Shown here one piece after another: positions 18,401 through 25,949 of a stretch of DNA of 50,363 nt. Where the stretch lies: positions 1 through 50,363 of the forward strand of contig DCHZ01000008.1 in assembly GCA_002315385.1 (NCBI GenBank). The letters run 5' to 3'. Each line of letters starts with the position of its first letter. Position 1 is the first letter of the stretch. The notes under the pieces were generated by a model that saw nothing but the letters and a program-made list of their open reading frames with translations, made no database searches and was not told the DNA's origin. The DNA comes from Firmicutes bacterium UBA1739 (GTDB lineage: Bacteria; Bacillota; Clostridia; Peptostreptococcales; Anaerovoracaceae). The translations under genes were made by a program, and so were the position numbers.

Positions 18401-19003
18401 CTGAATTGCATCCATATCTACAATTTTTGCCAGGTCTTCATAATCTATTACCTCTATTTTCTGTATCTCATGAGATGTTCTGAACCCATCAAAGAAATGT
18501 AAAAAAGGTACCCTGGATTTTATTGCACCCATATGTGCTATTCCTGCCAGATCCATTACTTCCTGAACCGAACCCGAAGCCAGCATTGCAAAACCTGTCT
18601 GTCTGGTAGCCATTACATCCGAATGATCTCCAAAAATATTCAGTGCATGGGTGGAAATTGTTCTTGCACTAACGTGCATAACTGCCGGCAGTAATTCGCC
18701 CGCAATTTTATACATATTCGGAATCATGAGAAGCAAACCCTGGGATGCCGTAAATGTTGTTGTAAGAGCACCCGCAGCCAGAGAGCCGTGAAGAGCACCG
18801 GCCGCTCCGCCTTCAGACTGCATTTCTACAACTGAAACTTCCTGACCGAAAAGATTCTTTCTTCCGTATGCTGCCCATTCATCTACATTTTCTGCCATTA
18901 CGGAAGAAGGTGTTATCGGATAGATGGCAGCAACATCAGTAAAAGCATATGCAATATGCGCAGCTGCAGTGTTGCCATCCATTGTTTTCATTGTTTTTCC
19001 CAT
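15470..19003 (-). CDS. nifJ: Pyruvate:ferredoxin (flavodoxin) oxidoreductase
   Basis: Oxidatively decarboxylates pyruvate to acetyl-CoA and CO2 while reducing ferredoxin or flavodoxin in the cytoplasm, the central step of clostridial fermentation. The 1,177-residue single chain is the usual full length. N-terminal domain: AAHIAYAFTDVAAIYPITPSS with the pyruvate-binding Thr. Two 4Fe-4S sites, CIQCNQCSFVCPH and CTGCGNCVDICP, lie near residues 690-760. The TPP part has the proximal-cluster GACAGCGETPY, and GGDGWAYDIGYGG with NTGGQASKATP binds Mg-TPP. RBS AAGGAGAG is 5 nt from the ATG. It is monocistronic with its own promoter and terminator. Confidence 0.98.
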   Translation of the reverse strand: MGKTMKTMDGNTAAAHIAYAFTDVAAIYPITPSSVMAENVDEWAAYGRKNLFGQEVSVVEMQSEGGAAGALHGSLAAGALTTTFTASQGLLLMIPNMYKIAGELLPAVMHVSARTISTHALNIFGDHSDVMATRQTGFAMLASGSVQEVMDLAGIAHMGAIKSRVPFLHFFDGFRTSHEIQKIEVIDYEDLAKIVDMDAIQAFRDNSLSPERPVTRGTAQNPDIYFQGRESANRFYDEVPDIVEEYMKKIGKLTGRKYKPFDYYGHPKAEYVIIAMGSVTETIEETIDTLLAKDEKVGLIKVRLYRPFSAKHLLKVVPKSVKKIAVLDRTKEPGSPGEPLYLDVKSVFYGQKKTPLIVGGRYGLGSKDTTPQQILAVYNNLKQSEPKDRFTIGINDDVTYSSLDCSEQIKTAPEDRIRCKFWGLGSDGTVGANKSAIKIIGDKTELYAQGYFAYDSKKSGGLTVSHLRFGKDPIKSTYLIEEAEFVACHHQAYIKEYDVLEGLKPGGTFVLNCIWTQEELDENLPGKVKRYLANNNINFYIINATSIGREIGLGNRINMIMQSAFFKLANVIPVEDAITYLKDAVITSYGKKGEKIISMNFEAIERGVSGLVKVNIPETWAEAPDEEEVKAQVPEFIEKIMMPMLKQQGNTLPVSAFIGREDGTFPPGTAAYEKRGIAITVPRWNPEECIQCNQCSFVCPHAAIRPFLLDDDEVAKAPAEFRTNRAFGKGLDKLHFRVETSPMDCTGCGNCVDICPAKNKALSMVPLGKEEGEEYLWHYAMTIKPKDHLVNKKTVRGSQFAQPLLEFSGACAGCGETPYIKAVTQLYGERMMIANATGCSSIWGASAPSMPYTTNHEGRGPAWANSLFEDNAEFGLGMAVASRQIREKISELADQLVKMEIPNELKVALKVWSAVRDEGDGSVDPSRKLAKALEDYPIVDPEAREIAQEIIKRKDYLVKKSIWILGGDGWAYDIGYGGLDHILASGENVNILVFDTEVYSNTGGQASKATPAAAVAKFAASGKKIKKKDLGLIAMTYGYVYVAQVGMGSDYNQFIKAVTEAELYDGPSIIIAYAPCINHGIKKGMNKAQENIRDAVDCGYWHLYRYNPSLKEQGKHPFVLDSKEPSENFRDFILGQVRYASLKQEFPDKANDLFNLAERNARERYETYEKLLDGQFL

Positions 19004-19055
19004 TTTAACTCTCCTTTAAATCGAAAACTATGTGTCAATTACGATTGTAAGCTTT

Positions 19056-19084
19056 ATTATATCTTTTTCGCCGGAGTTTTTCAA
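19056..19084 (-). promoter_or_regulatory. Promoter of PFOR
   Basis: TTGAAA (19079-19084), 17 bp, TATAAT (19056-19061) on the minus strand, 53 nt upstream of the start codon. Confidence 0.85.
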
Positions 19085-19341
19085 TGCTTATTTCAAATAT
19101 TAAAAAATTTTCTTCGTTTTTTTGCCGTTTTTCGAAGGTAAACAGAAGAATTATTCCCAACTCATCAAAAAAAAACGCCATTATTCGTTAATATTTTATT
19201 TACCCGGTGAAGAAACTGTTAAAAAAACCCTTTATTCCGGAATCTTTAATAACATGACTTCAATTTGCGCAGATTAACGGCTGCTCCCCCCGGAAGCCTT
19301 TTTCCGTTTATTATCTGCTGTCAGTAACATCCGATACTCAA

Positions 19342-19370
19342 TTGACAAAATTCATGTACAATGCTAACAT
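19342..19370 (+). promoter_or_regulatory. Promoter of the second amino-acid ABC operon
   Basis: TTGACA (19342-19347), 17 bp, TAACAT (19365-19370), 43 bp before the permease start. The rest of the 409-bp divergent gap shows nothing else I can name. Confidence 0.7.
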
Positions 19371-19412
19371 TTATATTATTTATTACAGTTTTTTTATTAT
19401 AAGGAGGTTGAT

Positions 19413-20081
19413 ATGCTGAATTCAGTTTACAGTAATCTGATTGCGGACGGCGCCTGGATCACTATTCTTAAAGGGCTGGGTGTTACCGTACAAATCAGTA
19501 TACTGGCGGTTTTTTTCGGTACTATACTCGGCGCCCTGATATGTATGGCCAGGCTCGGCAAATCAAAAATTCTGTCTAAAGCTGCCGCTGTTTTCATTGA
19601 AATACTGAGAGGTTCTCCGGTATTGATGCTGCTGCTTCTTATGTATTATGTTGTTTTTGCCAGATCCCATATGGATGCTGTCTGGGTTGCTGTTATTACA
19701 TATTCCATTAACTTTGCGGCATATGCTGCGGAGCTGATGCGTTCAGCCTTATCCGCCACCGACAAAGGACAGGTTGAGGCCGCAAGAACTTTAGGCTTTT
19801 CCGGGTTTGCCGCATTCAGGCTTATTACTCTGCCTCAGGCAGCGAAGGTGGCCGGACCGGTATACCAATCCGCCATCATAAATCTTATCCAGTGGACAAG
19901 TGTTGTCGGATACATTACAATTACCGATCTGACCAAAGTTATCAATAATTTCTCGGCACGTACAATGCAGCCGTTGTTTATGATTGTTACCGGAATGATT
20001 CTTTATCTGGCACTTTCATATATTGTAACAGGTATTTTTGCACTTTTGCGCTTAAGAAGAAAGGATGGATCTCATGAATAA
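19413..20081 (+). CDS. Amino-acid ABC transporter, permease (no binding protein nearby)
   Basis: A 222-residue membrane subunit of the polar amino-acid permease family. The segment VFIEILRGSPVLMLLLLMYYV and the EAA loop GQVEAARTLGFSGFAAFRLI are clear. RBS AAGGAGG lies 5 nt before the ATG. It overlaps the following ATPase gene by 8 nt. Unlike the operon at 9.7-11.9 kb, no substrate-binding protein is encoded here, so the binding subunit is either elsewhere or not used. Confidence 0.93.
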   Translation: MLNSVYSNLIADGAWITILKGLGVTVQISILAVFFGTILGALICMARLGKSKILSKAAAVFIEILRGSPVLMLLLLMYYVVFARSHMDAVWVAVITYSINFAAYAAELMRSALSATDKGQVEAARTLGFSGFAAFRLITLPQAAKVAGPVYQSAIINLIQWTSVVGYITITDLTKVINNFSARTMQPLFMIVTGMILYLALSYIVTGIFALLRLRRKDGSHE

Positions 20082-21186
20082 CGACGGAAATGATATTATT
20101 ATTAAAGTTCGCGGAATAAGTAAGAAGTTCGGAAATCTGCAGGTCCTCAAAAATGTTGATCTTGATGTGCACAGAGGTGAAAAAATTGCCATTATCGGGG
20201 CTTCCGGCTGCGGTAAAAGTGTTTTTCTGAGGTGCTGTGAGATGCTTTGCAAACCGGATTCGGGAAGTGTTTATATCTGCGGAGAGGATATTTGCGCAAA
20301 AGGCGCGAATATAGACAGAATTCGCAGAAAAACCGGCATGGTTTACCAGCAGTATAACCTGTTTGAACACATGAATATAATGGACAACCTGTGTCTGGCC
20401 CCCACCAGACTCCTGAAAATGCCCCGGGCGGAAGCGGAGCTGAAAGCAAAAGCCCTTCTTGCGGAGGTGGGACTTTCCGGTCGCGAAAATGCCATGCCGG
20501 AAAATATGTCGGGCGGTCAGCAGCAGAGAGTTGCAATAGCCCGATGTCTGATGATGAGTCCCGAAGTAATGTTCATGGACGAGCCTACATCCGCCCTTGA
20601 TCCTACTATGGTTGGAGAGGTCATGGCCACCATCCGTGCTCTCGGAAAACAGGGTATGACTATGCTGATCGTGACACACGAAATGAATTTTGCAAGAGAG
20701 TTTGCCGACAGGATTCTTTTTTTCGCCGACGGCGGAATATATGAGGAAGGCACTCCGGAACAGATTTTTGATTATCCCAAAAGGGAAAAAACTATCCGGT
20801 TCGTTCAGAAATTAAAATATTTTACCTATCATATCGACAGTAAGGATTACGATTTTATGGCTGTTATCGGCGGGATAATGAGTTTCTGCGAACGGTATAA
20901 TATGAATTCAAAGCACGCCTGGAGGCTTCAGCTGTGTACGGAGGAATTACTGAATCTGCTTATTTCAAAAGCCGGAGATATCATTGATATGGATGTTTCT
21001 GTGGAATACAGCGAAACAGAAAAATATGTTACACTCAATATAGAATGGCGGGGAGCACAGTATAACCCCTTCAGCGATAATGACCTTGAGGATAATCTTG
21101 GAATTACTATTGTCAATAATGTTGCGGCGGATATCCGCCGGTCGTTCTCCGATGGAGTGAACCGTATCGAAATAACAATGAATTAA
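20074..21186 (+). CDS. Amino-acid ABC transporter ATPase fused to an RsbW-like (HATPase) domain
   Basis: The 370-residue protein has two parts. Residues 1 to about 242 are a complete ABC ATPase: GASGCGKSV, MVYQQYNLFEHMN, MSGGQQQRVAIAR, VMFMDEPTSALD and VTHEMNF. The last about 125 residues resemble anti-sigma-factor kinases of the RsbW/SpoIIAB group: N-box-like TEELLNLL (Glu-x3-Asn), G1-like EWRGAQYNPF, G2-like NLGITIVNNVA and a final NRIEITMN strand. Family ATPases normally end at about 240-250 residues. I start at ATG 20074 (AGAAAGGA 8 nt upstream) rather than ATG 20065, which abuts the RBS. Sensing or regulatory use of the added domain is inference; loss of the consensus Asp in G1 leaves catalysis uncertain. 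Confidence 0.88.
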   Translation: MNNDGNDIIIKVRGISKKFGNLQVLKNVDLDVHRGEKIAIIGASGCGKSVFLRCCEMLCKPDSGSVYICGEDICAKGANIDRIRRKTGMVYQQYNLFEHMNIMDNLCLAPTRLLKMPRAEAELKAKALLAEVGLSGRENAMPENMSGGQQQRVAIARCLMMSPEVMFMDEPTSALDPTMVGEVMATIRALGKQGMTMLIVTHEMNFAREFADRILFFADGGIYEEGTPEQIFDYPKREKTIRFVQKLKYFTYHIDSKDYDFMAVIGGIMSFCERYNMNSKHAWRLQLCTEELLNLLISKAGDIIDMDVSVEYSETEKYVTLNIEWRGAQYNPFSDNDLEDNLGITIVNNVAADIRRSFSDGVNRIEITMN

Positions 21187-21194
21187 CCGCAAAA

Positions 21195-21232
21195 CAGAGC
21201 TTTTCACATTATATGAAAAGCTCTGCTGTCTT
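21195..21232. terminator. Bidirectional terminator
   Basis: A perfect 12-bp stem, CAGAGCTTTTCA with TGAAAAGCTCTG, and 7-nt loop between the convergent ABC operon and recR. A short T-run flanks the stem on each strand. Confidence 0.8.
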
Positions 21233-21258
21233 TTGAAAACAACCCGGTCAGGTCTTTT

Positions 21259-21867
21259 CTACAGCTCCTTTCTGTTTTCCAGCGATTTGGAAATCGTAAT
21301 TTCATCGGCATATTCCAGATCTCCGCCTACCGGGAGACCGTGGGCAATTCTTGTTACTTTTATTCCCGCCGGTTTCAGCAGCTTTGCGATGTACATAGCT
21401 GTTGCTTCTCCTTCGATGGTAGGATTTGTCGCCAGAATTATTTCCGACACATCCTCGCTCTGAAGTCTCTTCAACAGCGATCTGAGATTGATATCCTCCG
21501 GACCTATTCCATCCATAGGCGATATGCACCCGTGGAGAACATGGTATCTTCCGTTATACTCTTTAATCCGCTCCATGGCAGCCACGTCTCTGGGACTTTC
21601 CACAACACAGATGTATTTTCTGCTCCGCTTTTCATCCGAGCATATTCCACACGGATCCTTATCCGTAAGATTTCCGCACACCGAACAATACTTCATCTTC
21701 TCTTTTGCGTCTGTAATGGATTCTGCCAGCGCAGTCACATCTTCCTTCTCCATTGCCAGAATATGAAACGCCAGTCGCTGAGCGGTTTTTCCGCCTATTC
21801 CGGGAAGCATGGACAGTTCTTCAATCAACCGTGACAACGGTTTTGGATATTGAGACATAGTATTCAC
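21259..21867 (-). CDS. recR: Recombination mediator RecR
   Basis: Works with RecO (and RecF) to load RecA at single-stranded gaps. The 202-residue protein has the N-terminal helix-hairpin-helix LSMLPGIGGKTAQRLAFHIL, the zinc finger CSVCGNLTDKDPCGIC and the Toprim domain starting ICVVESPRDVAAME with DMD-like acidic motif region and NPTIEGEATAMYI. It starts 2 nt after the dnaX stop. The ybaB/ebfC gene usually found between dnaX and recR is absent here. Confidence 0.97.
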   Translation of the reverse strand: MNTMSQYPKPLSRLIEELSMLPGIGGKTAQRLAFHILAMEKEDVTALAESITDAKEKMKYCSVCGNLTDKDPCGICSDEKRSRKYICVVESPRDVAAMERIKEYNGRYHVLHGCISPMDGIGPEDINLRSLLKRLQSEDVSEIILATNPTIEGEATAMYIAKLLKPAGIKVTRIAHGLPVGGDLEYADEITISKSLENRKEL

Positions 21868-21869
21868 CT

Positions 21870-23525
21870 CTATTCCGAAATTGTCAGCTTATCCGCTCCG
21901 AGAAGCTTTTCCAGTTCAGCCTTAGTTTCACTGATACTGCCGGTTTTCTTATCTTTCTTCTCTTCCTTCAGTACCGCAGTCAGCCTTACCGGCTGATTAA
22001 TCACTCCCGCCAGGTATTTTTCCAGAAATTCTTTACTGTTTTCGAGGACATTTTTCTTTAGAAATGAACCCGCTTCCACAATAAGCTCTCCGGATGCATA
22101 CGATACAGGCGCCACGTCATCTTCAATAATTCTCAGCGACGGTCTTTCCTTTAATGCTGCGTCAAAGGCTTTCTTCCATATCGAAATGATTTCCGCACTA
22201 TCCTTTCGGGTTTTTTTACCGGTGCCGTTATCTGAAACTGCGGGCTTTGCCTCTGTTTCTTCTTTTACGGCTTTTTCAATCTCAGCATTCGGTTTATCCG
22301 GCTCCGCTGCTTTAGAAGGAGTTCTGTTTTCTCCGGACACCACATTTTCCGGAATTATCGAACGAGCCTCCAATGTACTCATATCTGCAATCTTTTTTTC
22401 CAGCACTTCAAGTCTTCTTAATATGGATTCCTTTTCTTCGCTTAGCACCGGATTCGCCAGCTTAAGCACGGATAATTCCAGCAGGGTTCTGGGCTGTGTG
22501 GAATACCGCGCCTTATTTGCAGCCGCCGAAAGCTCGGTTATTGCCATTGAAATAAAACTCATACTGACATTATTTCCCTGGGCTCTGACCTTTTCGGCAT
22601 TTTCACATGACATATTCATAATATCTTCCAGCCGCTCCGCGTATTTAGACATCATGAGATTTCTTAAATGAAATATCCAGTCTACAATAAACTGCCTGAT
22701 ATCTTTTCCGTCTGCGGATATTCTTTCTATCAGTGAGAACGCACCCGCCGTATCACCGGAAATTATCCTGTCTGTCATTTCCAGAAAGACCTCTTCTCCG
22801 GCCGTACCCATTACTTCAACGACATCGTTTCTTGTCAGTCTGCTTTCACCTGCCGGAATACATTGCTCCAATATGCTCAGTGCATCTCGAACCGAGCCGT
22901 CTCCGTTGGCGGCAATAAGTGCCAGTGCATTATCGTCTGCCTCAAGGCCTTCTTCTTTACAGATTTCCGCAAGCTTCTGTTTTATTTTCGCTTCCGGAAT
23001 TCTTCGGAAGTCAAGTCTCATACATCTGGACAGAATAGTAGCCGGCAGCTTGTGCGGCTCTGTGGTTGCCAGAACAAAAATCACATGCTCCGGCGGTTCC
23101 TCCAGCGTCTTCAGCAGTGCATTGAAGGCTCCGGTGGACAGCATATGTACTTCATCTATAATATATACTTTGCACAGGCCTGCTGCCGGCGGATATTTTA
23201 CACTTTCCCTGAGTTCTCTGATATTATCTACCTTGTTATTTGATGCCGCATCAATTTCTATAACATCAAAAAATATGCCTTTCTGGATACTTTCACAATT
23301 TTCGCATTTCCCGCAAGGCCTGCTGTCACCTGACAGACAGTTTACCCCTTTTGCAAATATCCTGGCCGCACTGGTTTTTCCTGTTCCCCGGGTTCCGCAG
23401 AACAGATAGGCATGCGCAGTGTTTCCGGTCTGAATCTGTTTCTTTAGTATTTTAACGATATGATCCTGCCCCACAATTTCCTCAAAGGTTTTGGGGCGGT
23501 ATCTTCTGTAAAGTGCTGTATACAT
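21870..23525 (-). CDS. dnaX: DNA polymerase III subunits gamma/tau
   Basis: Clamp-loader ATPase of the replisome. The 551-residue protein opens MYTALYRRYRPKTFEEIVGQ, with Walker A GTRGTGKTS, the zinc module CLSGDSRPCGKCENC, DEXX box IIDEVHML and sensor-1 ATTEPHKLP. From about residue 370 the tail is Lys/Glu-rich and then the tau-like domain (SIWKKAFDAALKERPSL). No slippery A-run with a programmed frameshift is evident. The RBS AGAAGG lies 7 nt before the ATG. Start of a dnaX-recR unit. Confidence 0.97.
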   Translation of the reverse strand: MYTALYRRYRPKTFEEIVGQDHIVKILKKQIQTGNTAHAYLFCGTRGTGKTSAARIFAKGVNCLSGDSRPCGKCENCESIQKGIFFDVIEIDAASNNKVDNIRELRESVKYPPAAGLCKVYIIDEVHMLSTGAFNALLKTLEEPPEHVIFVLATTEPHKLPATILSRCMRLDFRRIPEAKIKQKLAEICKEEGLEADDNALALIAANGDGSVRDALSILEQCIPAGESRLTRNDVVEVMGTAGEEVFLEMTDRIISGDTAGAFSLIERISADGKDIRQFIVDWIFHLRNLMMSKYAERLEDIMNMSCENAEKVRAQGNNVSMSFISMAITELSAAANKARYSTQPRTLLELSVLKLANPVLSEEKESILRRLEVLEKKIADMSTLEARSIIPENVVSGENRTPSKAAEPDKPNAEIEKAVKEETEAKPAVSDNGTGKKTRKDSAEIISIWKKAFDAALKERPSLRIIEDDVAPVSYASGELIVEAGSFLKKNVLENSKEFLEKYLAGVINQPVRLTAVLKEEKKDKKTGSISETKAELEKLLGADKLTISE

Positions 23526-23558
23526 TTCATTACCTTCTCCGATAGATTTCTTGTCCTT

Positions 23559-23588
23559 AGTATATCACAATTTTATCTGTCAGAGCAA
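23559..23588 (-). promoter_or_regulatory. Putative promoter of dnaX-recR
   Basis: TTGCTC (23583-23588), 18 bp, TATACT (23559-23564) on the minus strand. Confidence 0.55.
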
Positions 23589-23830
23589 GATTGAGGGCGG
23601 CAAGAATAATCCGTACTTAGAAATAACTTCCTTTTGTAAACATAGGGGTCTGTTTACGTATTGTATTTGTTGAAATAAGCCATACTTTCTTTTTTTGTAT
23701 GGCAGGTTCGGCAGTTTTTCCTTTCCTCATTATTTTTGTTTTTAATATTTTTTGTTTTTAATTTTAATTTTCTGTTTTTATTATTGATTTTTAATTCTGT
23801 TTTTCCGATTTTTCTATATCTGATTTTAAT
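23589..23830. other. Non-coding gap with inverted repeats and a T-tract block
   Basis: GTAAAC/GTTTAC flank a 10-nt spacer near 23636-23657. GCCATAC (23679-23685) and GTATGGC (23697-23703) form a 7-bp hairpin with a T-rich loop. From about 23728 to 23820 the plus strand consists mainly of TTTTT runs broken by G or A every 8-12 nt (A-tracts on the minus strand). No gene is visible. Confidence 0.5.
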
Positions 23831-24307
23831 CTAGTCTACCCACATCCAGCTTGTAACCGCGGTTCCTCCTTCGGTCTGATGGATACTGTGTCTTGTACTG
23901 AAAGAACCCAGAAGCCTGTAATATCCGGACTGGGTTACGGTCTTCTGATAATCACCTCCCACAAAACCGGAGTTGAGATCATAACCGGTATAGGTCTTAA
24001 TTGTGCTGGTATCTCCTCCTACAGTAGCTTTTCTCTGCAGATAAACAGTATATCCGATTCTATCCACAACATGATAGGCTATCACGTCTGTTTGAATAAC
24101 CAGAACTCTGCCTGATGGATTTACCAGTGATACAGTTCCCGACCATAAACAGTCGTTATTGGTTCCCCGGGAATACCATTCCGCCTGAACCGAGCTGTCC
24201 TGTGAATAGCTTTCGTCATCCTCACTGTCCGCATAGGAGAGCATTCCGAATGACAGCAGCATCGTCAGTACGACGGCAATGCTCAGGGCATTTCTTAGTG
24301 TTTTCAT
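23831..24307 (-). CDS. Small secreted protein, function unknown
   Basis: 158 residues. A signal peptide (MKTLRNALSIAVVLTMLLSFGMLSYA, cleavage likely after SYA) is followed by an acidic linker and a beta-rich domain with VDRIGYTVYLQRKATVGGD, TYTGYDLNSG and YYRLLGSFSTRHSIHQTEG. The general pattern recalls a family of short clostridial secreted proteins (DUF6147-like, not verified). GGGAGG lies upstream of the ATG. It is preceded by an ECF-type promoter and sits just downstream of an ECF sigma/anti-sigma pair, so it is probably a target of that sigma factor. Confidence 0.8.
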   Translation of the reverse strand: MKTLRNALSIAVVLTMLLSFGMLSYADSEDDESYSQDSSVQAEWYSRGTNNDCLWSGTVSLVNPSGRVLVIQTDVIAYHVVDRIGYTVYLQRKATVGGDTSTIKTYTGYDLNSGFVGGDYQKTVTQSGYYRLLGSFSTRHSIHQTEGGTAVTSWMWVD

Positions 24308-24342
24308 TTTCCTCCCTTCTTCTTGCCTTCCCTCTGTATACT

Positions 24343-24371
24343 TAGATACATTGAGAGGCCAAAAAGTTCCC
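24343..24371 (-). promoter_or_regulatory. ECF-sigma-type promoter before the small secreted gene
   Basis: On the minus strand, GGGAACTTTTT (24361-24371), 16 bp between GGAAC and GTATC, then GTATCTA (24343-24349), in the style of GGAAC-N16-GTC/GTA promoters used by ECF sigma factors. No sigma-A boxes are apparent in the same gap. Confidence 0.6.
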
Positions 24372-24399
24372 GGAAAATGTTAATTTTTTTAATTTTTTT

Positions 24400-25173
24400 T
24401 TATTTTAACGAATGAATTATATCCTCTGCTTCTTTTAAATTCATATTTCCGTCCAGCATATAACTGTATTTATCATCCTGCCATTTAATTTTTACTCTGG
24501 AATTCTCAGAGTCTTCCAAATAGTCACATTTAATCCCTGACAACTCTATTTTCTTTTCAGTTCCCTGCACATCGGCCATTTCTCCTGTTACTCTTTTACG
24601 ATCTAAATTTTTTATGCTGAAAGCAAGAACTTGCTGTTTAGTGAAATTATTATAGATTATCTCTATTTCTATTAAATACTCTTCTCCCTTTGTCAGCATT
24701 ATATATTCAATTTCATATCCCTCCGGTAGGTATAAAGGCATCGGTACATGAAAACCGGCCTCCTTATCCAATTTCTCTTTAGATACCATAATACTCTGTA
24801 TTTTATCTTCTCCGTAGGCCTCATTTCCTATCAGGTTATCCTCCATTAGTTTATCCCCCGAAGACTCGCGCCCTATCATAAACCTGAAAATATCGGCATA
24901 TCCCTCATCGGGAGCAAACACCACCAGAGCCCCGACGATTAACGCAAAGGTCAGCAGCGCCGCCATTATTTTTCTCATACCCGGAGATTTCCTTTTACAT
25001 TTCCTTTCTCTGCCGTCACTCTTCGCCTGCCTGTTTCCGACTTCCTCATAAGCCGAATTCAGAAGGCTCTCGATATCGATTCCCAGATCTTCGGCAGAGG
25101 GCGTATTCTCCACCTTTTTTCCCCACTCTTCTTTTATCAGTCTGTTTACTTTATCTACTTTATCTTCGCTCAT
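24400..25173 (-). CDS. Probable anti-sigma factor, DUF4367-type membrane protein
   Basis: 257 residues: a cytoplasmic N-terminus of about 65 residues starting MSEDKVDKVNRLIKEEWGKK, a basic stretch RERKCKRKSPGMRK, one membrane helix (IMAALLTFALIVGALVVFA), and an extracytoplasmic domain with MPLYLPEGYEIE and IKWQDDKYSYMLDGNMNLKEAEDIIHSL, typical of DUF4367 proteins. The gene starts 18 nt after the ECF sigma gene, the usual sigma/anti-sigma order. It would hold the sigma factor at the membrane until an envelope signal is perceived; the signal is unknown. Confidence 0.82.
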   Translation of the reverse strand: MSEDKVDKVNRLIKEEWGKKVENTPSAEDLGIDIESLLNSAYEEVGNRQAKSDGRERKCKRKSPGMRKIMAALLTFALIVGALVVFAPDEGYADIFRFMIGRESSGDKLMEDNLIGNEAYGEDKIQSIMVSKEKLDKEAGFHVPMPLYLPEGYEIEYIMLTKGEEYLIEIEIIYNNFTKQQVLAFSIKNLDRKRVTGEMADVQGTEKKIELSGIKCDYLEDSENSRVKIKWQDDKYSYMLDGNMNLKEAEDIIHSLK

Positions 25174-25191
25174 TTTTACACCCGTCGATCC

Positions 25192-25749
25192 CTAATAATC
25201 CTCAGACAACTTATATTCCGTTTCATCGAGCCGGTAGCCCTCCGGTATCATTTTTTTCAGCAGAGCTCTGGCCCTGCTTATCCTTGACCTTACCGTGCCG
25301 GTTCTTATCGAAAGAATTTTCGCTATTTCTTCGTATGTATATCCGTACACCACGCTCCACCGCAGAACCTCCGCATATTTCTCGGGAATTTTATCCATAT
25401 AGTTTTCCAGGTCCATTTCGACTGCGGTATTATCGAATGCATCAACCCAGTTATTATCTTTCATGCTTCTAACTTCTTTCCGGACACTGGTTTCATCCGA
25501 AAAATCCACCGGCACATACTTTCGTTCACCGCTCATTCTTCTTTTTGCCACATTTACGGCAATCTGTATGCACCAGGCTGTAGCCTTACTCTGATCCCTG
25601 AGCTGATCAAATTTTTCCAGCGCTATTACCATGGTGTCGTGGAAAATTTCTTCTATATCCTGACTCTTACATCCCATTGCATACAACTCGCAAATAATCC
25701 TTTTCGAATCATTGCGAAACACTCCGTCTATTACTGTATTTCTGTCCAT
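25192..25749 (-). CDS. ECF-family RNA polymerase sigma factor
   Basis: 185 residues. Region 2 includes AMGCKSQDIEEIFHDTMVIALEKFDQLRDQSKATAWCIQIAVNV in two parts (residues about 28-72), and region 4 the helix-turn-helix WSVVYGYTYEEIAKILSI with RTGTVRSRISRARALLKK. No region 3 is present. RBS AAGGATGG lies 3-4 nt from the ATG. Directs RNA polymerase to a small regulon, probably including the secreted gene at 23831-24307. No GGAAC-type motif is seen before the sigma gene itself, so autoregulation is not supported. Confidence 0.93.
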   Translation of the reverse strand: MDRNTVIDGVFRNDSKRIICELYAMGCKSQDIEEIFHDTMVIALEKFDQLRDQSKATAWCIQIAVNVAKRRMSGERKYVPVDFSDETSVRKEVRSMKDNNWVDAFDNTAVEMDLENYMDKIPEKYAEVLRWSVVYGYTYEEIAKILSIRTGTVRSRISRARALLKKMIPEGYRLDETEYKLSEDY

Positions 25750-25949
25750 TTTCCATCCTTAAGCTTTCTTTTGCTGACATTAGTATAACATATATTATTT
25801 ATTTAATTAACAGCGAAAAAATGGAATATATTTCATATTATCTGCTATTTTTACAGATATATCGTATATAATGAGATACAGTAAAATTTCGTTTATTTTG
25901 TGTCAGATACTGTCCCTAAGTGGATTTTCCACGTTCAAAAACGCACAAA

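Noticed and set aside
21870..23525. Programmed frameshift giving gamma in dnaX
   Set aside because: I see no A-AAA-AAG-type slippery run with a following hairpin in the region after the third domain.
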